Source of the DNA: CABHOJ01 sp965649545
Lineage (GTDB): Bacteria > Pseudomonadota > Gammaproteobacteria > Burkholderiales > Methylophilaceae
Assembly (NCBI GenBank): GCA_965649545.1
Contig: CBFGLF010000019.1
Span: 1-21,629, forward strand
DNA: 21,629 nucleotides
Reading direction: 5' to 3'
Shown here piece by piece: positions 5,855 through 13,702 of the stretch. Position numbers and translations under genes: made by a program. The stretch's first letter is position 1. Every line of letters begins with the position of its first letter. Under the pieces are notes generated by a model that saw nothing but the letters and a program-made list of their open reading frames with translations, made no database searches and was not told the DNA's origin.

Positions 5855-8491
5855 TTAACTCAGTTGCTGTTTGACCCAGTCGTTCACGCCAGCCAGCGCC
5901 TGCGGCAGTTTGGACGCGTCGGTGCCGCCTGCCATCGCCATGTCAGGGCGACCGCCGCCCTTGCCGCCGACTTGCATCGCGACCACGTTGACGAGGTCGC
6001 CAGCCTTGATCCTGGAGGTCAGGTCCTTGCTCACTGCGGCGACCAGGCTGACTTTGTCGCCTTCGGTCACGGCCAGCAGCAGGGCGCAATCGCCCAGTTT
6101 GTCCTTCAGCTTGTCCGCAACTTCGCGCAAGCCCTTGGCGTCCACGCCTTCCAGTTTCGCGGCCAATACCTTGATGCCGGCGATGTCGACCGCCTGGCTG
6201 GCGAGATCGTCGCCCTGGCTGGCGGCCATCTTCGATTTCAGGCGCTCCAGTTCCTTCTCCAGCGCCTTGACGTTATCCATGATCTGGCCGATCTTGCTCG
6301 GCAGTTCCTGGGCAGGGGCCTTGAATGCACTGGCGGCATGGTTGAGCAGGGCTTGCTGCTGCTGGATATAGGCCAACGCCACATCGCCGGTGGTGGCCTC
6401 CACGCGGCGTACCCCGGCCGCGACGCCGGACTCCGCGTAGATCTTGAACAGACCGATATCGCCCGTACGCTGCACGTGCGTGCCGCCGCAGAGTTCGCGT
6501 GAGGTGCCGATATCGAGTACGCGTACCTCGTCGCCGTATTTCTCGCCGAACAGCATCATGGCGCCGGTCTTCTGTGCCGATTCGATATCCATCACACGCG
6601 CTTGCGTGGCGTGATTCTCGAGGATCTCCGCATTGACACGACGTTCGACCTCAGCGATCTGTGCGTCCGTCATCGGCGCGTTGTGCACGAAGTCGAACCG
6701 GGTCTTCTCCGCATCGACGAGGGATCCCTTTTGTTGAACATGCTCACCCAGCACTTCGCGCAAGGCCTTGTGCATGAGGTGGGTGGCGGAGTGGTTGCGC
6801 ATGGTGCGGCCGCGTGCGACCAGGTCGACCTTGGCGCTGACGGCATCGCCCACCTTCAGTGTGCCGGTCTTCAGTACGCCATGGTGGCCGAAGACGCTAG
6901 CCTGGATCTTTTGCGTATCTTCGACGGCGAAGATACCGTCTGCCGCCTTCAGTTCGCCACGATCACCGACCTGGCCGCCGGATTCGGCATAGAACGGCGT
7001 GGCATCGAGGACGACCACGCCCATCTCGCCTTCGCCCAGGCGATCCACGGCAGCACCATCTTTGTAGATGGCGAGGACCGCGCCTTTGGTTTCCAGGGTC
7101 TCGTAGCCGTGGAAAGTGGTGGCCTGGCCGTTGTATTCGAGATTGGCCGCCATCTTGAATTTGCCGGCGGCGCGCGCTTGCTCCTTCTGGCGCGCCATGG
7201 CGGCATCGAATGCGGCGGCGTCCACGGTGACTTGGCGCTCGCGGCAGATATCGGCCGTGAGGTCCAGCGGGAAGCCGTACGTATCGTGCAGCTTGAACGC
7301 GGTCTCGCCGTTGAAGGTGGTATTGCCTGACTTTGCCATCTCGGCCAATTCGGTCTCGAGGATGGCCATGCCGTTCTCGATAGTCTCGAAGAAGCGTTCT
7401 TCTTCCTGACGCAACACATCCATGACACGTTGATGACCGGTGGCCAGTTCCGGGTAGGCATCGCCCATCTCAGAGACCAGGTCCGGCACCATCTTGTGGA
7501 AGAAGGCGGCACGTGCGCCGAGCTTGTAACCGTGGCGGATGGCGCGGCGGATGATGCGGCGCAAGACATAGCCGCGGCCTTCGTTGCCGGGGATGACGCC
7601 GTCGGCGATGAGGAAGCTACAGGCACGGATATGGTCGGCCAGGACTTTCAACGACGGGCTATCCATGTCGCTGGTCTTGGTTTCGCGCGCAGCAGCTTGG
7701 ATCAGCGTCTGGAACAGGTCGATCTCGTAATTGGCATGCACGCCTTGTAGTACGGCGGAAATGCGTTCGAGGCCCATGCCGGTATCGACCGATGGCTTGG
7801 GCAGTTTGTGCATGACGCCCGCTTCGTCACGGTTGAACTGCATGAACACGTTGTTCCAGATCTCGATGAAACGGTCGCCGTCTTCATCCGGACTGCCAGG
7901 CGGGCCGCCGGGGATATGTGCGCCGTGATCGTAGAAGATCTCGCTGCATGGGCCACAGGGGCCGGTGTCGCCCATCATCCAGAAGTTGTCGGACGCGTAG
8001 CGTGCGCCCTTGTTGTCGCCGATGCGGACGATCTTCTCGGCGGGGATGCCGATCTCCTTGTGCCAGATATCGTAGGCCTCGTCGTCCTCGGCATAGACCG
8101 TGACCATCAGGCGTTCCTTCGGCAGCTTGAAGACTTCCGTCAGCAGTTCCCAGGCGAAGTGGATGGCGTCTTTCTTGAAATAATCGCCGAAGCTGAAATT
8201 GCCCAGCATCTCGAAGAAAGTATGGTGACGTGCGGTATAGCCGACGTTCTCCAGGTCGTTATGCTTGCCGCCGGCGCGCACGCACTTCTGGCTGGAAGCG
8301 GCGCGGGTATAGGGGCGTTTGTCGAAGCCGAGGAAGACGTCCTTGAACTGGTTCATGCCGGCGTTGGTGAACAGCAGCGTAGGATCGCCGGCAGGCACGA
8401 GCGAGCTCGATGCCACGACCTGGTGGCCCTTGGAGGCAAAGTAATCCAGGAAGGCCTGGCGGATCTCTTTACTGCTTGGCTTGCTGTTCAT
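5855..8491 (-). CDS. alaS: Alanyl-tRNA synthetase
   Basis: AlaRS charges tRNA-Ala and clears mischarged Ser- or Gly-tRNA-Ala. From the chosen start the protein is 878 residues, the usual length. The class II catalytic core occupies about 1-250 and the tRNA-recognition region about 250-460. The editing domain carries the metal site HSATH (567-571) and CGGTH (668-672). A coiled coil (about 733-760) leads to the C-Ala domain, with a glycine-rich stretch at 842-856. The reading frame stays open to an ATG at 8605, but that would overlap recX by 94 bases and add residues with no family counterpart. The paired ATGs at 8494 and 8491 fit the family N-terminus (SSKEIRQAFLDYF); 8491 is better spaced from GAAAG, though 8494 is possible. 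The gap to recX is 20 bases, indicating cotranscription. Confidence 0.96.
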   Translation of the reverse strand: MNSKPSSKEIRQAFLDYFASKGHQVVASSSLVPAGDPTLLFTNAGMNQFKDVFLGFDKRPYTRAASSQKCVRAGGKHNDLENVGYTARHHTFFEMLGNFSFGDYFKKDAIHFAWELLTEVFKLPKERLMVTVYAEDDEAYDIWHKEIGIPAEKIVRIGDNKGARYASDNFWMMGDTGPCGPCSEIFYDHGAHIPGGPPGSPDEDGDRFIEIWNNVFMQFNRDEAGVMHKLPKPSVDTGMGLERISAVLQGVHANYEIDLFQTLIQAAARETKTSDMDSPSLKVLADHIRACSFLIADGVIPGNEGRGYVLRRIIRRAIRHGYKLGARAAFFHKMVPDLVSEMGDAYPELATGHQRVMDVLRQEEERFFETIENGMAILETELAEMAKSGNTTFNGETAFKLHDTYGFPLDLTADICRERQVTVDAAAFDAAMARQKEQARAAGKFKMAANLEYNGQATTFHGYETLETKGAVLAIYKDGAAVDRLGEGEMGVVVLDATPFYAESGGQVGDRGELKAADGIFAVEDTQKIQASVFGHHGVLKTGTLKVGDAVSAKVDLVARGRTMRNHSATHLMHKALREVLGEHVQQKGSLVDAEKTRFDFVHNAPMTDAQIAEVERRVNAEILENHATQARVMDIESAQKTGAMMLFGEKYGDEVRVLDIGTSRELCGGTHVQRTGDIGLFKIYAESGVAAGVRRVEATTGDVALAYIQQQQALLNHAASAFKAPAQELPSKIGQIMDNVKALEKELERLKSKMAASQGDDLASQAVDIAGIKVLAAKLEGVDAKGLREVADKLKDKLGDCALLLAVTEGDKVSLVAAVSKDLTSRIKAGDLVNVVAMQVGGKGGGRPDMAMAGGTDASKLPQALAGVNDWVKQQLS

Positions 8492-8511
8492 CATGGCTTT
8501 CAAACAAATGC

Positions 8512-8970
8512 TTAAATGGTTTCGTCCGGTTCGTCGTTCAGTACTTTCTTGATCAGCTCGAAGCTGAATCCTCGGCTCTGCAGGAACCGGGCTTGCTTGG
8601 CCCATTCCTCGCGGCTCTTCGGGCCTTCCTTGTATTTCTTGCGCCAGATGGCGCGGGCATTGCTCAATTCGTCCTGCCTGACTTCGGCCACGGCTTTCTC
8701 GACCAGTTCCTCGGCGACCCCGTGCTCCCGTAATTCATGCGCGACACGCATGCTGCCGAACTTGCGCTTGCGTGCATGCACGATCTGTTCGGCATAGCGT
8801 TCTTCCGATAACCAGCCACGCTTCTTGAAGTCTTCGAGCAGGGCTGGCACATCGTCTTCCGGCTCAGCATAGGCGCTGAGCTTTTGCGCCAGTTCCTTGT
8901 AGGAATATTCGCGCCGGGAGAGATACCCTAACGCGCGTTCACGCAGGCTGATGACAGGCTTAGTCGTCAG
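8512..8970 (-). CDS. recX: Regulatory protein RecX, apparent non-standard start
   Basis: RecX binds RecA filaments and limits their extension and activity. The reading frame is open from 8982 to the stop at 8512. It encodes a full-length RecX with N-terminal SLRERALGYLSRREYS followed by the helical repeats typical of the family (GWLSEERYAEQIV, RARxxWRKKY-like, FLQSRGFSFELI). No ATG, GTG or TTG occurs in frame before GTG at 8850, and starting there would drop about 40 residues of conserved sequence (112 remain). The annotated start is CTG at 8970, which lies just inside the recA stop region and gives 152 residues beginning (M)TTKPVISLRERAL. It is the best-placed non-AUG candidate. Overlap with the recA 3' end suggests translational coupling. 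A frameshift from recA or a sequence error are alternatives. The protein identity is secure; the start is inferred. Confidence 0.85.
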   Translation of the reverse strand: MTTKPVISLRERALGYLSRREYSYKELAQKLSAYAEPEDDVPALLEDFKKRGWLSEERYAEQIVHARKRKFGSMRVAHELREHGVAEELVEKAVAEVRQDELSNARAIWRKKYKEGPKSREEWAKQARFLQSRGFSFELIKKVLNDEPDETI

Positions 8971-9994
8971 AGTCGATATCCGCTACCGGTGCGATGGCCG
9001 CCGTGATGACCTTCGAGTTGTCACGGATCTTGGCGTCGATCTCATTGGCGACTTCCGGATGTTCCTTCAGGTATTCGCGGGCGTTGTCCTTGCCCTGGCC
9101 GATCTTCTCGCCCTTGTAGCTGTACCAGGCACCGGCTTTTTCCACCAGCTTGAGGTTGGAACCCATCTCGATGATCTCGCCTTCACGCGAGATGCCCTCG
9201 CCGTAGAGGATGTCAAATTCGGCCTGCTTGAACGGCGGCGCGACCTTGTTCTTGACCACTTTGACGCGGGTCTCGGAGCCGATGACTTCGTCGCCCTTCT
9301 TGATGGCGCCGGTACGGCGGATATCGAGACGGACCGAAGCATAGAACTTCAGCGCGTTACCACCGGTGGTGGTCTCGGGGTTGCCGAACATGACACCGAT
9401 CTTCATGCGGATCTGGTTGATGAAGATCACCAGCGTATTGGTACGCTTGATGTTGGCGGTGAGCTTGCGCAGTGCCTGCGACATCAGGCGGGCTTGCAGG
9501 CCCATGTGCGAATCGCCCATCTCGCCCTCGATCTCGGCCTTGGGGGTCAGTGCGGCGACGGAGTCGACGACGACGATATCCACTGAGCCGGAGCGGACCA
9601 GCATGTCGGCGATCTCGAGCGCCTGTTCGCCGGTGTCCGGTTGCGAGATCAGCAGCTCGGAGACGTTGACGCCGAGCTTCTGTGCGTATTGCGGGTCGAG
9701 TGCGTGTTCTGCGTCGATGAACGCGGCGACGCCACCCAGTTTCTGCATCTGGGCGATGACGGACAAGGTCAGCGTGGTCTTGCCTGAGGATTCAGGGCCA
9801 TAGATCTCGACGATACGCCCGCGTGGCAGGCCGCCGATACCAAGGGCGATGTCGAGACCGAGAGAACCGGTGGAGACAGCCTGGATGTCACTGGCGACGT
9901 CGGTGTCACCCATGCGCATGATGGAGCCTTTGCCAAACTGCTTCTCGATCTGCGAGAGTGCTGCCGCCAGCGCTTTGCTTCTGTTCTCATCCAT
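8960..9994 (-). CDS. recA: Recombinase RecA
   Basis: RecA forms ATP-dependent filaments on single-stranded DNA for homologous pairing, and it stimulates LexA self-cleavage. The 344-residue protein is full length. Walker A is GPESSGKTT (66-74), Walker B lies around VDIVVVDSVAAL (138-149), DNA-binding loop L1 around 154-169 and L2 around 205-220 (NPETTTGGNALKFYAS). The C-terminus is acidic (DIDSDD). The ATG at 9994 follows AAGGG at a spacing of about eight to nine bases. A possible promoter lies across the end of pncC (10036-10064), but I see no canonical LexA box upstream. recX follows immediately and overlaps its end. Confidence 0.99.
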   Translation of the reverse strand: MDENRSKALAAALSQIEKQFGKGSIMRMGDTDVASDIQAVSTGSLGLDIALGIGGLPRGRIVEIYGPESSGKTTLTLSVIAQMQKLGGVAAFIDAEHALDPQYAQKLGVNVSELLISQPDTGEQALEIADMLVRSGSVDIVVVDSVAALTPKAEIEGEMGDSHMGLQARLMSQALRKLTANIKRTNTLVIFINQIRMKIGVMFGNPETTTGGNALKFYASVRLDIRRTGAIKKGDEVIGSETRVKVVKNKVAPPFKQAEFDILYGEGISREGEIIEMGSNLKLVEKAGAWYSYKGEKIGQGKDNAREYLKEHPEVANEIDAKIRDNSKVITAAIAPVADIDSDD

Positions 9995-10035
9995 GTGTTC
10001 TATCCCTTGTTTTGGTGCACTTCGTAAAGCGCATA

Positions 10036-10064
10036 ATTATTTCATAAATCAGTAGCTAAGGTAA
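10036..10064 (-). promoter_or_regulatory. Candidate recA promoter
   Basis: On the minus strand, TTACCT (10064-10059) and AATAAT (10041-10036) are separated by 17 bases. The -10 matches five of six consensus positions and the -35 only three. The -35 lies inside the last codons of pncC and the -10 just past its stop. It would give a recA leader of about 35 bases. No CTGT-N8-ACAG LexA operator overlaps it. Confidence 0.35.
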
Positions 10065-10542
10065 GCTGCAACAGCCCCTCCAGCACGGTTATTACCGACT
10101 CCCGACGGACTGCTTCACGGTCGCCGGAAAAGTGTAAGGTGATGCTCTCGGAGACGCCTTCTGCGGTGGCCCACGCGAAGCAGACGGTGCCCACCGGTTT
10201 CTCCTCGCTACCACCGTCCGGCCCTGCGATCCCGGTGATGGCCGCCGTGATATCGGCATGGCTGTGGTGCAAGGCCCCCAGGGCCATTTCCAGAGCCGTG
10301 TGCTCGCTGACGGCACCATGCGTCTCCAGTGTCTGTTCGGAGACGCCGAGCTGTTCCTGCTTCGCGGAATTGCTGTAAGTGACGAAGCCGCAGTCGAACC
10401 AGACCGAGCTGCCGGGGACGGCGGTGACGCATTCGGAAGCCCAGCCGCCGGTGCATGACTCTGCCAGCGCGAGTACCCAGCCTTTTTCCTTGAGAGCGAC
10501 TCCGAGCGCGCGGCTCAGATCGAATAAGTCAGCATCCACCAT
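10042..10542 (-). CDS. pncC: Nicotinamide-nucleotide amidase PncC (CinA C-terminal domain)
   Basis: PncC deamidates nicotinamide mononucleotide to nicotinate mononucleotide, recycling the NMN released by bacterial DNA ligase. The 166-residue protein is the stand-alone CinA C-terminal domain. It has AESCTGG (27-33), YSN (56-58), the loop TGIAGPDGG (103-111) and PVGTV (116-120). The N-terminal MoCF-like domain of long CinA proteins is absent. Its first 28 bases overlap the end of pgpA in another frame, and recA starts 47 bases after its stop. Placement next to recA is common in proteobacteria. Confidence 0.95.
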   Translation of the reverse strand: MVDADLFDLSRALGVALKEKGWVLALAESCTGGWASECVTAVPGSSVWFDCGFVTYSNSAKQEQLGVSEQTLETHGAVSEHTALEMALGALHHSHADITAAITGIAGPDGGSEEKPVGTVCFAWATAEGVSESITLHFSGDREAVRRESVITVLEGLLQLTLATDL

Positions 10543-11009
10543 TGCAATCCTTTCATGCAGGCAATGGCGAACAGAGCCGCTACCAAGTCATCGAACATCA
10601 CGCCAAAACCGTCCTTGAACTTGGCGTCGAAATAGCTGATGGGGAAGGGTTTCCAGATATCGAATAGCCGGAACAACAGGAAAGCGGTGATCCACCATTG
10701 CCAGCTCAAGGTCGTGAATTCCAGCACCAGCAGGAAAGCGACGATCTCATCCCAGACGATTCCGCTGTGGTCGGTGACTCCCAGGTGTCTGCCGGCGATC
10801 GCGCAGATGGGGATGCCGACGAGAAATAGTGCAGCGATGACTACATAGTGGATCACTTCCGGGGTCTGCATCAGGCCATAGAAGATGGGTGCGGCGATCA
10901 GGGTGCCCATGGTGCCGGGCGCGATACGCGATAAGCCGGTGCCGAACCCCAGCGCCAGGAAATGCAGCGGGTTGCTGAACAGGAATCGCAGGTCGGGTGT
11001 GGTGGTCAT
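10515..11009 (-). CDS. pgpA: Phosphatidylglycerophosphatase A
   Basis: PgpA removes the terminal phosphate of phosphatidylglycerophosphate to give phosphatidylglycerol at the inner membrane. The 164-residue protein has the family motifs GFGTGLSRIAPGTMGTL (21-37), the acidic DHSGIVWDEIVAF (80-92), RLFDIWKPFPI (114-124) and GFGVMFDDLVAA (134-145). It has several hydrophobic membrane segments (about 35-48, 54-72, 88-112 and 140-155). It begins 24 bases after thiL and overlaps pncC by 28 bases, so the three are surely cotranscribed. The thiL-pgpA pairing is widespread in proteobacteria. Confidence 0.95.
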   Translation of the reverse strand: MTTTPDLRFLFSNPLHFLALGFGTGLSRIAPGTMGTLIAAPIFYGLMQTPEVIHYVVIAALFLVGIPICAIAGRHLGVTDHSGIVWDEIVAFLLVLEFTTLSWQWWITAFLLFRLFDIWKPFPISYFDAKFKDGFGVMFDDLVAALFAIACMKGLQWWMLTYSI

Positions 11010-11033
11010 GGATGGGTCATCCTCCGCTCGTGA

Positions 11034-11999
11034 TCATGGCGTGGTGGCGAAATGATCGTAACCGCCGGTATCCAGCTGTAGCAGCTCATCCTCGAGACCG
11101 CGCACCACCAGACCGGGCGCTTCCGTGATGCGGCCGATGCAGGTGAGCGGCATGGCCAGCAGGCTGGTCAGTTTCGCGATCTCGCCGTGCTGTCGTGCCG
11201 GTGCGGTGAAGCATAGTTCGTAATCGTCGCCGCCGGCCAGCACCATCTGCTGGACACGAGGATCGGCAAAGTGGGCACTCACCGTTGGCGAGACGGGGAT
11301 ATCACCTAAGCGGATCTCGGCACCGACCTGCGATGCGGTCAATATATGGCCTAAGTCGGCTAGCAGGCCGTCGGAGATGTCGATCGCGCTATGTGCGGTC
11401 ATGCCGATCAGCAGGCCCAGTTCGACGCGCGGTTGCGGCCGATGTAGCGCGGGCAGGCAGGCGTCGAGTGCATCCGCATCCAGCGGGTAGCGGCCTTGTA
11501 ACGCCGCCAAGGCAAGGGCCGCCGTGCCCAGGGTACCGGATATCCAGATCTCGTCACCCGCTTTGGCGCCAGAGCGTCGCATGGCCTTGCCGGCAGACAC
11601 TTCACCCATGATCTGCACACTGATGGTCAGCGGACCACGGGTGGTATCGCCGCCGATCAGGTCGATCTGATAGCGACTGGCGCACGCGAAAAAGCCATCG
11701 GCAAAGCGTTTCACCCAGGCTTCATCGGCGCTGGGCAGCGCGATGGCGAGGGTGGCCCATTTGGGCACGGCGCCCATCGCGGCCATATCCGACACGTTGA
11801 CCGCCAGTGCTTTCCAGCCAATGAGATAGGCGTCGGTATCGGCGAAGAAGTGAGTACCTGCTACCAGCATGTCAGTCGAGATGGCGAGCTCCATGCCTTC
11901 GGCGGCTTTCAGCAGAGCCGCATCGTCACCGACCCCGAGCACTGCACTGGGTGTGGCGCGCGTGAAGTACTGGCGGATGAGGTCGAATTCGGAAGCCAT
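11034..11999 (-). CDS. thiL: Thiamine-monophosphate kinase
   Basis: ThiL phosphorylates thiamine monophosphate to the active cofactor thiamine diphosphate. The 321-residue protein belongs to the PurM/ThiL fold. Visible motifs are GVGDDAA (22-28), STDMLVAGTHF (41-51), NVSDMAAMGA (68-77) and GGDTTRGP (116-123), then DISDGLLADLGHI and GGDDYELCFT in the C-terminal half. These cover the metal- and ATP-binding sites. Its ATG overlaps the mog stop by one base (TGATG), a common arrangement for coupled translation. pgpA follows after 24 bases. Confidence 0.96.
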   Translation of the reverse strand: MASEFDLIRQYFTRATPSAVLGVGDDAALLKAAEGMELAISTDMLVAGTHFFADTDAYLIGWKALAVNVSDMAAMGAVPKWATLAIALPSADEAWVKRFADGFFACASRYQIDLIGGDTTRGPLTISVQIMGEVSAGKAMRRSGAKAGDEIWISGTLGTAALALAALQGRYPLDADALDACLPALHRPQPRVELGLLIGMTAHSAIDISDGLLADLGHILTASQVGAEIRLGDIPVSPTVSAHFADPRVQQMVLAGGDDYELCFTAPARQHGEIAKLTSLLAMPLTCIGRITEAPGLVVRGLEDELLQLDTGGYDHFATTP

Positions 12000-12589
12000 C
12001 AGCTGGCAGGTTTGGCCGCGGACTTGGGGCGGAAGGCCTTGACGATGCGTTCGTCGGTCTCGATATACGGGGCGCCGATCAGATCCAAGCAGTAGGGTAC
12101 GGCGGCGAAGATGCCATGCACGATGACATTGCCCGTTTCATCCTTCAGGCCTTCCAGCGTCTGGGCGATCGATTTCGGTTGCCCCGGCAGGTTGATGATC
12201 AGGCTCTGTTTGCGGATGACGGCGACCTGTCTCGACAGGATGGCGGTGGGCACGAAATGCAGGCTGATCTGGCGCATCTGCTCGCCGAAGCCCGGCATCA
12301 CCTTGTCGCCGATGGCCAGGGTCGCTTCCGGGGTCACGTCGCGCAGGGCCGGGCCGGTGCCGCCGGTCGTCAATACCAGGCTGCAGCCCTCATGGTCCAC
12401 CAGATCGCTCAAGGTGGACTCGATATCCGACTGCTCGTCCGGGATGACGCGCGCGATTGACTCCCAAGGCGTGGTCAGGGTCTTGCCCAGCCATTCCTTT
12501 AATGCGGGGATGCCCTTGTCTTCATAGATGCCGGTCGATGCGCGGTCGCTAATGGAGACGAGGCCGATACGGATGGAGTCAGCGTTCAT
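11999..12589 (-). CDS. mog: Molybdopterin adenylyltransferase Mog
   Basis: Mog adenylates molybdopterin, preparing it for molybdate insertion by MoeA in molybdenum-cofactor synthesis. The 196-residue protein closely resembles E. coli Mog as remembered. It has SISDRAS (12-18), TTGGTGP (74-80), DVTPEAT (84-90), MPGFGE (98-103), SRQ (119-121) and NLPGQPKS (133-140), and the C-terminal HGIFAAVPYCLDLI. It is the first gene of the minus-strand cluster and overlaps thiL by one base. Its presence implies molybdoenzymes elsewhere in the genome; none is seen here. Confidence 0.96.
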   Translation of the reverse strand: MNADSIRIGLVSISDRASTGIYEDKGIPALKEWLGKTLTTPWESIARVIPDEQSDIESTLSDLVDHEGCSLVLTTGGTGPALRDVTPEATLAIGDKVMPGFGEQMRQISLHFVPTAILSRQVAVIRKQSLIINLPGQPKSIAQTLEGLKDETGNVIVHGIFAAVPYCLDLIGAPYIETDERIVKAFRPKSAAKPAS

Positions 12590-12740
12590 TTGGGTGCGAT
12601 TGGATTCTCGGGATAATATTTGTCTACTTGCTGGAACCGCCAGTAGTTACGCTAATCATACCATTACGCCGACAGTCACAATGCGCGGACATCATCCACA
12701 GGATTGATAGTTGCCGCGCCCATTCAAACGAGGGGTAAAG

Positions 12741-13565
12741 ATGCGATCGATCACCACATCATGCATAGCCATGTTTCTGGCGCTGGGTATCACCGGGTGC
12801 GCCACCACCAAGACCGACAAACAACCGGCGCCGGCCGATATGAATCAGGCGCAAACCAAATCCGAATTCAACACCAACAATCCCTACACCGAATCCTTCA
12901 CCAGTCGCGACCGCCCGTCGATCGGTCTGCAGCCGGAAGCAGGTGCGCCGAAGATGTACCGTGGGGTGGTCGAGACCGCGGATTATCAGCGCATGCTGGA
13001 GAACGGCTACGATATGCTGGGTTACTCCAAGTTCGAGGCCAACACCGTCCCGCCTGAGCTGGCGGTCGAACACGCCAGGAAGCTGAAGGCCGATGTCGTG
13101 CTGGTCTACAGCAAGGTCGTCGGCAACGTGCCTGCGAGCGTGCAGATCCAGCAGATGCGTGACCGTGCCAAGCAGCAGAAGGCGGACGCCGACCAGGCCA
13201 CCAAGGACAACGCCGTCGGCAAGGTGATCACCGACGCCGAAGAGCAGCAGCGCTTCGCCTATTTCGCGACCTACTGGGCCAAGCTGGCGCCACCGCTGAT
13301 CGGTGTGCATATCACCAGCCTGCAGGAGCAGGACCGCAAGAACGAACGTGGTCTCAACGTCCTCGCGGTAGTTAAGCAGTCGCCAGCCGATAAGGCAGCC
13401 ATCGTCAGTGGCGACGTACTGCTCAAGATCGGCGAGGTCGAGCTTAATAAGCCTGAATTACTTAGCCAGGCGGCTCGCCGTTATGCCGGCCAGACTGTGG
13501 AGCTGAATTATCTCCGCAACAAGCAGGCGCGCAAGACCATGATCACTCTCAACAAGCCGCAATGA
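12741..13565 (+). CDS. Outer-membrane lipoprotein with C-terminal PDZ domain
   Basis: This is a 274-residue protein of unassigned function. It starts at ATG 12741, behind AGGGG at good spacing; a TTG 30 bases upstream is in frame but has no such site. The signal peptide ends in the lipobox ITGC, so Cys20 is lipidated. Ala at +2 predicts sorting to the outer membrane. Residues 21-70 are polar and low in complexity. Residues 74-130 form a compact region with NGYDMLGYSKF and ADVVLVYSKVV, a pattern I recall from other envelope proteins without a firm name. Residues 135-172 are a Gln/Lys/Ala-rich probable helix. Residues about 200-272 are a PDZ-like domain: GLNVLAVVKQSPADKAAIVSGD then VLLKIGEVEL, with paired substitutions typical of the fold. 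No protease domain or catalytic triad is present, so it is likely a binding or scaffold protein facing the periplasm. Confidence 0.85.
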   Translation: MRSITTSCIAMFLALGITGCATTKTDKQPAPADMNQAQTKSEFNTNNPYTESFTSRDRPSIGLQPEAGAPKMYRGVVETADYQRMLENGYDMLGYSKFEANTVPPELAVEHARKLKADVVLVYSKVVGNVPASVQIQQMRDRAKQQKADADQATKDNAVGKVITDAEEQQRFAYFATYWAKLAPPLIGVHITSLQEQDRKNERGLNVLAVVKQSPADKAAIVSGDVLLKIGEVELNKPELLSQAARRYAGQTVELNYLRNKQARKTMITLNKPQ

Positions 13566-13571
13566 CCTTCC

Positions 13572-13600
13572 GCCCCGGCGTCCCCTGCGGGGTGCCGGGC
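13572..13600 (+). terminator. GC-rich hairpin after the PDZ lipoprotein gene
   Basis: CCCGGC (13574-13579) pairs with GCCGGG (13594-13599), and CCCC (13582-13585) with GGGG (13589-13592), around a three-base loop with a small internal bulge. It begins seven bases after the stop codon. There is no T-run after it, so it may be a weak terminator or an mRNA 3'-end stabiliser. Confidence 0.35.
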
Positions 13601-13645
13601 ATCCTACGATCCTCGATCGACTGACCCGTCCTGCGCCAGCTTAGG

Positions 13646-13675
13646 TTGGCTCGGGTGCGCTACGCATGTTTAAAT
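13646..13675 (+). promoter_or_regulatory. Candidate promoter for the PF10136 gene
   Basis: TTGGCT (13646-13651) and TTAAAT (13670-13675) are 18 bases apart; each matches four of six sigma-70 positions. Transcription would begin near 13682, leaving a leader of about 20 bases before the ATG at 13703. The open frame also contains a TTG at 13646, but that start would lie inside this -35 box. Confidence 0.3.
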
Positions 13676-13702
13676 CTGTCATACCGTCCAAAGAACAACA
13701 CC

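Noticed and set aside
5849..8515. Several antisense open frames of 106-242 codons opposite alaS
   Set aside because: They have the same low-information composition and no ribosome-binding sites or domain motifs. They follow from codon bias in alaS.
8492..8605. Upstream ATG extending alaS to 916 codons
   Set aside because: The extra residues have no counterpart in AlaRS and would overlap recX by 94 bases. The ATG pair at 8494/8491 fits the family.
8951..9586. 211-codon open frame antisense to recA
   Set aside because: It lies wholly opposite a highly conserved gene and has no recognisable domain.
12590..12740. Divergent promoters between mog and the PDZ lipoprotein gene
   Set aside because: A promoter must exist here, and TATTAT is present on the minus strand, but no convincing -35 partner was found on either strand.
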